Assembly (NCBI GenBank): GCA_001303415.1
Contig: LJTN01000002.1
Coordinates: 1 to 64,000, forward strand
DNA from: Myxococcales bacterium SG8_38
GTDB lineage: Bacteria; Myxococcota_A; Polyangia; Polyangiales; Houyiibacteriaceae
Length of the DNA: 64,000 bases
Reading direction: 5' to 3'
Shown one piece after another: positions 1 through 9,295 of this stretch. The translations under genes and the position numbers were made by a program. The notes beneath the pieces were generated by a model that saw only the letters and a list, made by a program, of their open reading frames with translations, searched no databases and was not told the DNA's origin. Numbering within the stretch: the stretch's first letter is position 1; each line of letters starts with the position of its first letter.

Positions 1-667
1 CCTGATACGAGGGAACGTTGAACTGCACCTGGAGTTGTTCCGACATGAAGCACATGGTGAAGACGGCCACGCACTCTTGCGGCATGGTTGCGGCCATCGG
101 ATGCATTGCCTCGAAACCAGGGACTAGGCTGTATAGTTGATCGAGCACTTTTTGATCTTCCGCGATCCGCGGATCGTCATGCCAGGTTTCGGGAGTCGCC
201 GGCGGGACCGGGAACTGGACCTCCCAAAACAGAGGCGAGCGGTTGGCCGGATCCTTCTCGAGCAGCGCGTGTAGAATCGTGGTTCCCGTGCGCGGCATTC
301 CCACGATGAAGAGTGGCTCGAGGATCTCTTCGTTCTCGATCTCGGGGTGTCGCTTGCGCCAGTGGACGAGACGCAGCCGGTTGGCTAGGTTTCCGGTGAC
401 GTAGCCCTGCGCGAGCATGCGACCGAGCAACGTGAGCTTCGCCTCGTTCTCGACGCTGTCGAGAAACCGCCGCAGGCCTTCGCGAAAGTCATCGCCGCCG
501 AAGTCCGCGCTTCCCGCTTGCGCGATCGCCTTCTTCAGCAGCCGATCTTCTTTCAACGTGACGAGCTGAATCCCCAGCAGGCTGGCGATCCGACCGAGCT
601 GGTTCATCGCCTTCACGGCCACGGGCCGATGCGGTCTGCCAACCCGGACTTCCCCACGCTCCCTCAT
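1..667 (-). CDS. Sulfotransferase family protein (3' end outside window)
   Basis: Minus-strand frame open from ATG at 667 to the window edge; contains LFIVGMPRTGTTILHALLEKDPANRSPLFWE, the 5'-PSB loop of sulfotransferases. Absent from the supplied ORF track because it runs off the edge. Confidence 0.85.
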   Translation of the reverse strand, partial: MRERGEVRVGRPHRPVAVKAMNQLGRIASLLGIQLVTLKEDRLLKKAIAQAGSADFGGDDFREGLRRFLDSVENEAKLTLLGRMLAQGYVTGNLANRLRLVHWRKRHPEIENEEILEPLFIVGMPRTGTTILHALLEKDPANRSPLFWEVQFPVPPATPETWHDDPRIAEDQKVLDQLYSLVPGFEAMHPMAATMPQECVAVFTMCFMSEQLQVQFNVPSYQ

Positions 668-681
668 CGGCGCCGAGGATA

Positions 682-819
682 GGGGACACGCAACACTCCT
701 GGGAACACGGTCCTTTCGAGCACTTACAACCCACGGCGCGCAAGCTCGCCGGTTGGGTTTGCGCGGTGTGGTCTGCAAGGGTGTGAAACCACGCTTGTTT
801 TGGAGGGCTTGCGTGTCCC
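682..819. repeat. Inverted-repeat element with inner hairpin (REP/MITE-like candidate)
   Basis: GGGACACGCAA at 683-693 matches TTGCGTGTCCC at 809-819 as an 11/11 inverted repeat; inner stem AACCCA(728-733)/TGGGTT(754-759) with GGCG(735-738)/CGCC(747-750). Confidence 0.5.
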
Positions 820-909
820 ACCTCACAGGTTTGTGGAATTGCTGGGTCTTGGGGCGGACAGAGTTGCCGCAGCGGAAAATTTCCGTGATTTTGTCATGAG
901 GAGGCCCTC

Positions 910-1887
910 ATGGCTTATCGGTGGCTTGGTGCATTGCTGATGTCGGCAGCGTGTCTCGTCGGCTGCGGAGCGGACGAGCCCGGCGATCCATTCTGCTTGG
1001 GAAGCGGATGCGGCGGCTCTGGCGGCGATGGCGGCACAGGTGGCGTCGGTGGCACCGGTGGGCTTGGAGGTGCCGGCGGCGGAGGTGGCGGCTCAGTGCC
1101 TGCCTGCGAGACGAGCTTGTTGTGTCAGTCCTGCCCGACCGAAGGCTTTTGCGACACGAGCGAAGACTGCTCGGTCGGCTCGGTTTGCATCGAATCGGGT
1201 TGCAACACTCTGACCGGCGCGCCGATTGGACATTGTGTGTTCGCAGGCGGCGGCGCGTGCGACAGCACCGACGATTGTCCCGCGGAACGAGAGTGCATGG
1301 ACGTGCCGGTGGAAGGCAAGCGCTGCGTCAAGACGACGCCGGGCTGCTCGATACGCTTCGATTGTGTCCCCGGTTTCTCCTGCGAGAATGGGAGCTGCGT
1401 CGACCGTCGCGTGCCATGCGACCTCGATAGCGACTGTCCCAAGAATCACCTGTGCTTGGGCACGACGGCATCGGAGTTCTGTGTACGCATCCAAGTGGAC
1501 TGTGCCGAAGACTTCGATTGCTTCGGGCTCGCCCCCTTTTGCGCGGACATCGACGGCGACGGTAATAAGGAATGCGCAGGGGAGATCGATCCGTATGCGC
1601 TTTCCCTCGACACCTGCCTGAACGCCGAGTGTAGCGACCCATCAGCGCCCGTCTGCGAAGCCGCGACGGTCGGAAGCGCCAGCGAGTGCGGACAGTACGG
1701 GCTCTGCCTCGATGATGGCGACTGCGCGGCAGGCTTCAGCTGTGTCGGTCTTTGGCCCGATGGGCGCAAGGAATGCGTACCGAACGGAGGCAGCTGCTCG
1801 AGCTTTGTCGACTGTGGCATTCGACAGGTCTGCGCTTCGCCGCGGGATGGCGGGGCGCCAAGCTGTCAGGCGGGATACCAAGAATGA
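910..1887 (+). CDS. Cys-rich lipoprotein with Gly-rich linker
   Basis: Lipobox LMSAACLVGCG, GGSGGDGGTGGVGGTGG linker, then many Cys in a repeated spacing; GAGG RBS upstream. Confidence 0.8.
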   Translation: MAYRWLGALLMSAACLVGCGADEPGDPFCLGSGCGGSGGDGGTGGVGGTGGLGGAGGGGGGSVPACETSLLCQSCPTEGFCDTSEDCSVGSVCIESGCNTLTGAPIGHCVFAGGGACDSTDDCPAERECMDVPVEGKRCVKTTPGCSIRFDCVPGFSCENGSCVDRRVPCDLDSDCPKNHLCLGTTASEFCVRIQVDCAEDFDCFGLAPFCADIDGDGNKECAGEIDPYALSLDTCLNAECSDPSAPVCEAATVGSASECGQYGLCLDDGDCAAGFSCVGLWPDGRKECVPNGGSCSSFVDCGIRQVCASPRDGGAPSCQAGYQE

Positions 1888-2981
1888 GCCAGATTGATCG
1901 CACCCGGCTCATCGGCGCTCGTGGAGCCAATATCGTTGCACCGGCATCGGCGCTGTTGCTGCTCACGCTTACCGTGAGCTGCGGTGATCCCGATGCACCG
2001 CCGGTCTACATCGGAACAGGCGGTACGGGCGGCTCGGGAGGGTCCATTGGCACAGGGGGAAATGTCGGAACGGGTGGCACTGTCGGCACGGGCGGCACCG
2101 GAGGCATGATCGGCGCCGGCGGCACCGCGGGAATGGGAGGAGTCAGCGGCACTGGCGGGATCGGCGGATCGGGCGGGTCTGTGGGCCCTTGCGTCACCAA
2201 CGCGCTTTGTCACACCTGCCCCAGCTCGTCCCTATGTGATACCGACGGCGACTGCTCGTTCTCTGGCTACGTCTGCGTGGCTTCCGGCTGCGAGACACAC
2301 CAGGGCGCACCGATCAAGCAGTGCCAGCCCTCGCGGGGCCCGTCTTGCGCGAACGACGACGAATGCCCTAACCCCAGCGACTACGACTGCATGCCGGTCG
2401 GCGCAAGCGCGGAGCGTTGTGTTCGCGTCACGCCGGGGTGCGACGCAGCCGCGGAGAGCATCGATTGTCCACCAGGGTTCTCTTGCGACAACGGCGCTTG
2501 CGTGGATCGGCGCCTGCCCTGCGACAGTTACCTCGACTGTCCGAAGAGCCATGTCTGCGTGACGACACCGAGCTCGAGCTATTGCGTTCGCACCCATCGG
2601 ACCTGCAGCGAGGACACCGATTGCGGTGGGTTCGCGGCCGTCGGCTCGTTCTGCGCTGATGTCGACGACGACGGCGTCAAAGAGTGCGTCGGCGCGCTCG
2701 GCAGTCAGGCCTGTGTCAACAACTCCTGCAACGGCGGTTCGCCGGTATGTGAGTCAGGCGCCGCGCCGTCTTCGGCGCTTTGTGGCGACTACGGCTTGTG
2801 TTTCGACAGCAGCGACTGCGACACAGACTTTTCCTGCGTGGGCCTCTGGCAAGATGGACGCAGGGAGTGCGTCCCGGCCGGCGGCACCTGCGGCCACGTG
2901 ACCGACTGCCCGCAGCAAGTTTGTGCGGCTCCTCGAAACGGCGGACCCCCCCGCTGCCAAGCCGGTAAGGAGGCAATGTGA
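1884..2981 (+). CDS. Cys-rich lipoprotein, paralog of the upstream gene
   Basis: ATG at 1884 overlaps the upstream stop (ATGA); same architecture and near-identical Cys spacing (e.g. CVDRRLPCDSYLDCPKSHVC vs CVDRRVPCDLDSDCPKNHLC). The track start at 1752 is judged too early. Confidence 0.8.
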   Translation: MSQIDRTRLIGARGANIVAPASALLLLTLTVSCGDPDAPPVYIGTGGTGGSGGSIGTGGNVGTGGTVGTGGTGGMIGAGGTAGMGGVSGTGGIGGSGGSVGPCVTNALCHTCPSSSLCDTDGDCSFSGYVCVASGCETHQGAPIKQCQPSRGPSCANDDECPNPSDYDCMPVGASAERCVRVTPGCDAAAESIDCPPGFSCDNGACVDRRLPCDSYLDCPKSHVCVTTPSSSYCVRTHRTCSEDTDCGGFAAVGSFCADVDDDGVKECVGALGSQACVNNSCNGGSPVCESGAAPSSALCGDYGLCFDSSDCDTDFSCVGLWQDGRRECVPAGGTCGHVTDCPQQVCAAPRNGGPPRCQAGKEAM

Positions 2982-5413
2982 AACCTCGAGCTCTGACCCC
3001 ATTCATCCTTTTCTCACTGGCGGTTGCGCTACCGGCTTGCCAAGGCGGCGACCCGGGAACGGTAAACGCCATCTACGGCGGCCAGGTCGCTCCGCCAGCC
3101 GCATGCACCAACGACCCTGACCCCACCTGCAACGTCGCGCTCGACTACCCGACCCAGGCCGATCTGACCACGACGAACTCCCAAAACATCGAGTTCGTGA
3201 CCGGCACCAACCAGGTTCAGCTCGAGCCGGGCAGCGGGACCATCGTGGATACCGATGGAGACGGCGTGCCCGATCCCGCCGACGACTGTCCCGGGCCCGG
3301 GTGGCGGCTTCCTTGCGATGGCGACGCGAGCAACGACGGAATCTATCAAACCCTCTTCTTCAAGGACGATCAAGAAGCGACGGTGCAGGCCGATCTCGCC
3401 ATCAGCGGCGCGATCACCAGCGCGGATGCCTACATCTTGATGGATGCGACCGGCTCCATGACGGGCGAGCAGGTCCAGCTACTGAACGACTTGACCACGG
3501 GGACATTCGTCAACCCGTCCGAATGCGCGATCGCAGGTGGTACGGGCATCGTCGGCGCCTTGAAATGCTCCATTCCCGATCTCTGGATCGGTGTGGGTGA
3601 CTTCAAGGAGGTTGGCTATTATCCGTATGCGGAACGCTACGATCAGGCACCGTATCACCACTACCTCGATACGACCAACGACGTGCAGCACATGGTCGAC
3701 GCAGTGGCCCAGATGATCGCCGACTACAACCGAGATGCGCCCGAGGCCGCGACGCAGGCGATCTACTCGGTCGTGACCGGTCAAGGCTTGGGCGACTTGG
3801 TGCCGAACCGAGGTGCCTGCCCGTCGACGCCTGCAGGACGCTGGGGATACCCCTGCTTCCGTCCTGGAGTCCTTCCCATCATTCTGTTGTTCACCGACGC
3901 CGAGATGTACAACGGCCCCCGCTTGGCGAGCCCGACCTACATCAACCCCCCCTTCGACGGGGTGACCGGTGGCAGCACGCGGCTGCCACCCGTCGAGCAA
4001 TCGCCCAACGTGCTCTATTCGAGTGATCCCTTCACGGCTTGGGATCTAGGCGACCTCACCACCAAGTCGATGACGGTGATGGGGAGCACGAAGAACTTCG
4101 GAAACGACGCCAAGACCTGGGACAAGGGTGTATGCAGGCGCGGCAGCTCCTGGAGCGGCTATTGGAGCGATGGACGCGACGCATTCTTGAGGTTCTCCCT
4201 AAGCGCATCGACCAACATGTTCATCAGCGGTCAAGGGACGGCCTACAACACCACCAATGTCGCATTATTCGATTCCGCCCTCGGATACGTCACCTGCAAT
4301 GGCGGGCCCGGCACTGGCGGAGACTACTGGGGACGCTTCACGCGGAGCCTTGGGGCCGGTACCTGGTACGCGGTGTCCGATGGAGCGGTAAGCACGAGCT
4401 CTTCGTCGTCTGAGCGACTCGGAGACTTCCAGCTCCGATTTCACAATCTCACCGCTGATTCAGGCGGGTATCCCAGCTGGGACACAGCCACGTTGCCCGT
4501 CCCCTGGACCGTGGTGGAAAGCGAGCTCTTGGCCCGCAACGTGAACTTCGTCAGCGTCATCAGCCCAAGCACGGGCGGCGTCTACACCGCCATCCCCGAC
4601 GCCATCGAGCTGGCGAATGCCACTGGCTCTGTGGACCAGGATGGAAATCCCTACCTGCAGCAGATCGCGGGCGACGGCTCGGGGCTCTCGACGGCGCTTC
4701 TCGACGCGGTGCGGGCGCTCGTTGGCAACACCCGCCGGGACATCTCAATGGTGCCCGAGGACAATCCCACAACGACCTCAGTCGATGAGACCGCGTTCGT
4801 GAAGAACGTCACCGCGTCCGAGTGCCCCACCACCGGCATCAACAATTGTCTCGGCGGAGCGGGAACCACGGTTTGCCAGGACTGCCTGCAGGGGGCCGAA
4901 GTCGAATTCCGGTTCCGGCTGGGCAATACGACGGTGGCGCAGGACATCACGCCGCAAGTTTTTGATTTCGAGATGGTCGGCTACGCCGGAGCCGCGGAGA
5001 TTGGGCGCATTCCGGTGCGCGTCATGATCCCGGAGGCCGGCGGGTCGTATGGCTCCGGCTACTACCAGAACACCTACGACTCGGACGTGGTCTGCGAGAT
5101 GCCACCCGAGCGCCCCGACTGGGGCACGTTGACATGGCTGGGCTCGACGCCATCCGACAGCACCGTGGAGTTCGAGATCTACACCGCCAACACGCTCGCG
5201 GAGCTCGACACCGTCATTCCGGTCTCGATACGCTATCCGACCGACACGACGGCGCAGGCGTACGATGTCGGCGAGGAGCTCATCAATGCAGGCCAGGAGA
5301 ACTGGATGCCCTTCCTTCGCGTGCGGGCCAAGCTCAACGCATCGAGCGACAGCTTGAGCACGCCGACCTTCGAGGGCTGGTCCATGCAGTTCAACTGCGT
5401 GCCCTTCGACTAG
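2978..5413 (+). CDS. Lipoprotein-like von Willebrand factor A domain protein with thrombospondin type-3-like motif
   Basis: GTG start in a GTGA overlap with the upstream stop, preceded by TAAGGAGG; DTDGDGVPDPADDCPG motif; MIDAS-like DAYILMDATGSMTG and IILLFTDAEMYNG. Confidence 0.8.
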   Translation: MKPRALTPFILFSLAVALPACQGGDPGTVNAIYGGQVAPPAACTNDPDPTCNVALDYPTQADLTTTNSQNIEFVTGTNQVQLEPGSGTIVDTDGDGVPDPADDCPGPGWRLPCDGDASNDGIYQTLFFKDDQEATVQADLAISGAITSADAYILMDATGSMTGEQVQLLNDLTTGTFVNPSECAIAGGTGIVGALKCSIPDLWIGVGDFKEVGYYPYAERYDQAPYHHYLDTTNDVQHMVDAVAQMIADYNRDAPEAATQAIYSVVTGQGLGDLVPNRGACPSTPAGRWGYPCFRPGVLPIILLFTDAEMYNGPRLASPTYINPPFDGVTGGSTRLPPVEQSPNVLYSSDPFTAWDLGDLTTKSMTVMGSTKNFGNDAKTWDKGVCRRGSSWSGYWSDGRDAFLRFSLSASTNMFISGQGTAYNTTNVALFDSALGYVTCNGGPGTGGDYWGRFTRSLGAGTWYAVSDGAVSTSSSSSERLGDFQLRFHNLTADSGGYPSWDTATLPVPWTVVESELLARNVNFVSVISPSTGGVYTAIPDAIELANATGSVDQDGNPYLQQIAGDGSGLSTALLDAVRALVGNTRRDISMVPEDNPTTTSVDETAFVKNVTASECPTTGINNCLGGAGTTVCQDCLQGAEVEFRFRLGNTTVAQDITPQVFDFEMVGYAGAAEIGRIPVRVMIPEAGGSYGSGYYQNTYDSDVVCEMPPERPDWGTLTWLGSTPSDSTVEFEIYTANTLAELDTVIPVSIRYPTDTTAQAYDVGEELINAGQENWMPFLRVRAKLNASSDSLSTPTFEGWSMQFNCVPFD

Positions 5414-5418
5414 TCAGC

Positions 5419-7647
5419 TCAGGTGCCGCCCCTGATTAGGGTCAGCATCGGCTTCGGCGCGTAGCCGGCGACATAGCCGCTCTCTTCGGCGATGTAGACC
5501 CAGCCGCGTTCGTCGACCCGCATGAGATCGGGCACGAGGTCACAAGGGAGGCTGGACGAAAGCCTCTGGCCGTCCGACGGCCGGACCACATGCACGGAGG
5601 AAGCCGGCACGAACAGCGCGCCGCCGCGCAACACCGGCTCGAGCCGCCTCGGAATCTCGTCCGCGAGGGCGTCGGCGAGGTTGGTGGTCCAACGAAGGTT
5701 GCCGGTGCCCACGTCGAGCGCGCTCAGCTGGCCGAACGGTGCGTTGACGACCCAGGTCTCGTCGATCGTCAGGCCCGCCCCGCCAATGGCCAGTCCCGGA
5801 TCCCGCGTCTCCCAGCGGAGGGCGCCGGTCTGCAGGCAGTGGGCTGATAGAGTCGCCTGGTCCCTCGCGGTCGATACGAGGACCGCCCGCCCTGCCGCGC
5901 AAGGATCGGATGTGGGCGGACCGGTGAGCTCGCGCTGCCATCGGGGGCGGCCGCTGTAGAGATCGATGGCGAACAAGGCTCCCTCGTTGCGCCCGCGGAC
6001 CGCAGCTGCGACGACGGTTTCTTGATCGACCAGCGGCTTGAGCTGAAAGCATCCACGCTCCGCGAAGCGCCATACGTCTTCACCGGTGGCGATGTCGAGC
6101 GCGTGGATCGCCTCCTCGCCGCAGGTTACCAGAAGGATGCGGCCGACCTTGGTCAGCCGGAATTCGCCCCCGCTTCGAGAGGCAAAGCGCCATCGAGGCT
6201 CGCCCGTGCGCACGTCGAGGGCGACGAGCCGGTGGCTGCCTTCGGTCAGCACGGCGACCGGAGGAATGTTGCCGCCGCCGGCCATCAAGCCGACCGGTGG
6301 TCCCCCGATGCGCGGCGTGATGTGCGTCGAGCAGTAGGGCTCGCCGTTGTCGACGCTGCACAGCTCGACATCGCCATCGGCGGAGAGCCGAATCAAGGCC
6401 GAGCCGGCCATCAAGGTGGCCGAGGACTGACCAGGCCGCGCCCATAGCACCTTGCCGTCATCGCGAGAGACCGCCACCACGTGCGTCTGGGTCGCGATCA
6501 CCAGCCGGTCTCCGCACATGAATACCGAGTTGGCATCGAGGCCTTCGAGACAGATCCGCCACCGCTCCTCGAACTGCAACGAGGGAAGGCTTGCCGTCGC
6601 CATGCCCTCTCCGCCCTCCGGGCTGTGGTGCATGCGGAGGCGATCAGGGTCGAGGTTCACGAAGCTGTCGGCGGCGCGGCGCGCGCGGATCTCACGCCGG
6701 AGCGCGCGAACCTCCTGCCGCAGGGCACGGACCCGCAAATTGCGGCTTTGGCCGCGGTCGGCCGCCGCGAGGCTCCGCAGCAGATCGCTGGTCAGCTTCA
6801 GGACGGGAAGCGCTGCCTCGGTGATGGTCAACGACGTTGCGGTCAGATCCCCACGGCCCTCCGCTGACAGCTCGACGCTGACGAGCTGGTGAGAGGACTT
6901 GCGCATCGCGATCTGGAAACCGCCAGCGCGCAAGCGCACGTGGGTCGGCCGCGCCCCGTCCCAGGCCTCGATCAGGGTTCGCACGGCCATCACCATGCGA
7001 TGGGCGGCCAACATGATCGGGCCTCTTGAAAGCGAGAGCTTGCGACCGCGGACGTAGGCCCATAGGTGGCCCTTGAAGAGAAGCGCGTGCACGTCGGCAC
7101 GGGCCGATCGGCTCTGCGACGAGGAGGAAGAGGGATAGATGGCCGCCTCGTATCCAAACGCCAGCGGCACGTGGTCCCCCGGTGCCTCGAGCTCCCCGCC
7201 GCGTTGGTGGATTGGCGCGCTCATGCCCTCGGGATCGGGCGCGATCTTGGTTGCCATGGCGCGCTCGGCGACCCGGATCGCGATTTGCCTCGCCGTCGGA
7301 TCCAGCTCTCGCGTCGCCGCATCGAGCATCGATTGGGCGCAGGTGTCGAGCAGCAATCGAAGCGCCACTGCGCGATCGAGCTGATAGGCCACTGGCGAGC
7401 TTGCCGTGCCGTAGCAGCTCACCAGCACCGAGTCCCCGCGCCGGACCAGCGCATACTCGATCGCGGCGGACGCGAGGGGAAGCAGCGCCTTGCGCCTCGA
7501 GCCGATCGCAAGCGCGACGGCGGTGGCCGTGAGATCGGCCAAGGCGGGGATGTCGACGTCGAGCCCCGCCCCCAAAAGGAGCCTCGAGACACCGGAATTC
7601 GGCTGTTTTTGAGCGTATGAGAACGATTCGTCCAAGTGGGCGACCAT
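5419..7647 (-). CDS. PQQ-like beta-propeller protein with uncharacterised N-terminal region
   Basis: C-terminal half has repeated blades (VVAVSRDDGKVLWARPG, LVALDVRTGEPRWRF, IHALDIATGEDVWRF, LFAIDLYSGRPRWQR, LSALDVGTGNLRWTT). ATG at 7647 preferred over the track start at 8199, which would overlap the Nudix gene. Confidence 0.8.
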   Translation of the reverse strand: MVAHLDESFSYAQKQPNSGVSRLLLGAGLDVDIPALADLTATAVALAIGSRRKALLPLASAAIEYALVRRGDSVLVSCYGTASSPVAYQLDRAVALRLLLDTCAQSMLDAATRELDPTARQIAIRVAERAMATKIAPDPEGMSAPIHQRGGELEAPGDHVPLAFGYEAAIYPSSSSSQSRSARADVHALLFKGHLWAYVRGRKLSLSRGPIMLAAHRMVMAVRTLIEAWDGARPTHVRLRAGGFQIAMRKSSHQLVSVELSAEGRGDLTATSLTITEAALPVLKLTSDLLRSLAAADRGQSRNLRVRALRQEVRALRREIRARRAADSFVNLDPDRLRMHHSPEGGEGMATASLPSLQFEERWRICLEGLDANSVFMCGDRLVIATQTHVVAVSRDDGKVLWARPGQSSATLMAGSALIRLSADGDVELCSVDNGEPYCSTHITPRIGGPPVGLMAGGGNIPPVAVLTEGSHRLVALDVRTGEPRWRFASRSGGEFRLTKVGRILLVTCGEEAIHALDIATGEDVWRFAERGCFQLKPLVDQETVVAAAVRGRNEGALFAIDLYSGRPRWQRELTGPPTSDPCAAGRAVLVSTARDQATLSAHCLQTGALRWETRDPGLAIGGAGLTIDETWVVNAPFGQLSALDVGTGNLRWTTNLADALADEIPRRLEPVLRGGALFVPASSVHVVRPSDGQRLSSSLPCDLVPDLMRVDERGWVYIAEESGYVAGYAPKPMLTLIRGGT

Positions 7648-7752
7648 GCTGCTTTTCCAACGCGAGTCGGGAAGAAAAATGGTACTTGGTGCCTTCGACC
7701 CGGATCCAAAAAAAGGCGCGTTGGCGCATATGTTGACAGCACGTGTGTGGCG

Positions 7753-8175
7753 ATGGGCGACGAGACGAAACAATGGGTTGCGGTGACGGTGCTCGTCTTC
7801 CGCGGCGACCGGATGCTTTCCATGTGCCGTGCTTCGAACGACGATGCGGCGCCCGGCTTGTGGGAAGGCGTTTCCGGACGAGTGAAAGCAGGTGAAGATC
7901 CGTTGGATGCGGCACGACGCGAAGTGGCCGAGGAGACCGGATTGCGAGTTCGCGTTCAACCGCGTCCCATCACTGCCTATGCGGCGACCCGGAGAGGAGA
8001 GCCGATGACGGTCATCGTGTTTCGCGCGGACCACCTGGAAGGCGAGGTGGTGCTTTCCGACGAGCACGAGGCACATCGCTGGTGCGAGCCGGAGGACCTC
8101 AGCGCGCTCGGGGTGCCGGAGAAGCTGCTTGCTGCCGCCCGGCAGGCTTGGGCTCGGAGCGCGCCTCACGACTGA
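7753..8175 (+). CDS. Nudix hydrolase
   Basis: Nudix box GRVKAGEDPLDAARREVAEETGL; start at MGDETKQW. Confidence 0.88.
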   Translation: MGDETKQWVAVTVLVFRGDRMLSMCRASNDDAAPGLWEGVSGRVKAGEDPLDAARREVAEETGLRVRVQPRPITAYAATRRGEPMTVIVFRADHLEGEVVLSDEHEAHRWCEPEDLSALGVPEKLLAAARQAWARSAPHD

Positions 8176-9295
8176 AGAGCGCGTCGATCGACGATGCAAA
8201 TGCGCCTCTCGAGTGATGTGCGGCGAGGTAGCGAAGGGCTCGTTCGCGAAGCGAGCCTGCCAAGCGCGGATCGTCGATCACGCGGCGGGCGGCTGCCGCC
8301 AACGCATCTGGATCGTCATTTTCGACCACCACGCAGGCCCCGTCTATCGAAAGGCCCGCTTTGGCACGCTCCATCGCGATGACGGGCAGTCCGCGGGCAA
8401 AGGCGTCCAGCATCTTGATGGGGAGCCCACCTTCGGTTCGCCTGGGAACCCAGGCCACATCGCTCGCGGCGTGAACCAGCGCACGGGCCCGCTCACCGTC
8501 GAGACCGCGGAAATGCACCGAATCTTCGACGCGCCATCGCCGCGCTTCGCGCCGCGCCGGGGTCGGGTCGGACTCCGTCGCGATCAGCAGCGAAGCGGTG
8601 GGGTGGGTGGAACGGAGAATCGCCAGCGCCGTTGGGAGATGCTCCCAGCCTTGGTAGCGATCGAGATTGCCCGCATAGAGACAGATGCGCGCATCCAAGG
8701 GCAGGTCGAGCGCATCGCGGGCTCGAACACGGCTTGGCTGCTCGGCGCTCGAGGCCGACCGCCAAGGCACCGGCAGGTAGACTGCTTCGTTCCCCAGGAG
8801 CTCGGCGAGCGCCGGGGCGACCGCAGCGACTCCATCGGCCTGCCTGCAAACGAACGCTTCGCTCGGCGCCGCCACGGCAGACACCATCTCTTCGGGAAGC
8901 GTGGGCAGGTACACCGGAAGCTCCCGGTGCACGCAAGTGTGCGCGACGTAGTACAGAGGCCGAACCCTTGCTGCAAGCGCTGCGAGCGCAGCTTCGACGT
9001 GGTGCGCCACGATCGCGTCGGGTTGGAGAGTTCGCGCCAAGCGCCGCGTCTCGGCAATGCATCGCGCATCGAGCGCAAGCTTTCCGAGGGAGGGGCCGGA
9101 GCGTAGCGATCGGACCTTGGGGAAGTCCGGGATTCGGTGAATGGGGTAGCGCGCCTCGGGCGCGTAGGCGCCATGCGAGTAGACCAGCAGGTGAGCGGAG
9201 CGATTGGACTCGATCGAAGCGCGCAGCATGGCGTCGATCGCCGCCTGGGTGCCCTGGTAGCTCGGAAAGGGGAGGCAAGCGAGATGCAGGATCAT
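8099..9295 (-). CDS. Glycosyltransferase family 4/1-type
   Basis: ICLYAGNLDRYQGWEHLPTAL...FRGLDGERARALVHAASDVAWVPRRTEGGLPIKMLDAFARGLPVIA; ATG at 9295 overlaps the upstream stop (ATGA). Confidence 0.85.
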   Translation of the reverse strand: MILHLACLPFPSYQGTQAAIDAMLRASIESNRSAHLLVYSHGAYAPEARYPIHRIPDFPKVRSLRSGPSLGKLALDARCIAETRRLARTLQPDAIVAHHVEAALAALAARVRPLYYVAHTCVHRELPVYLPTLPEEMVSAVAAPSEAFVCRQADGVAAVAPALAELLGNEAVYLPVPWRSASSAEQPSRVRARDALDLPLDARICLYAGNLDRYQGWEHLPTALAILRSTHPTASLLIATESDPTPARREARRWRVEDSVHFRGLDGERARALVHAASDVAWVPRRTEGGLPIKMLDAFARGLPVIAMERAKAGLSIDGACVVVENDDPDALAAAARRVIDDPRLAGSLRERALRYLAAHHSRGAFASSIDALFSREARSEPKPAGRQQAASPAPRAR

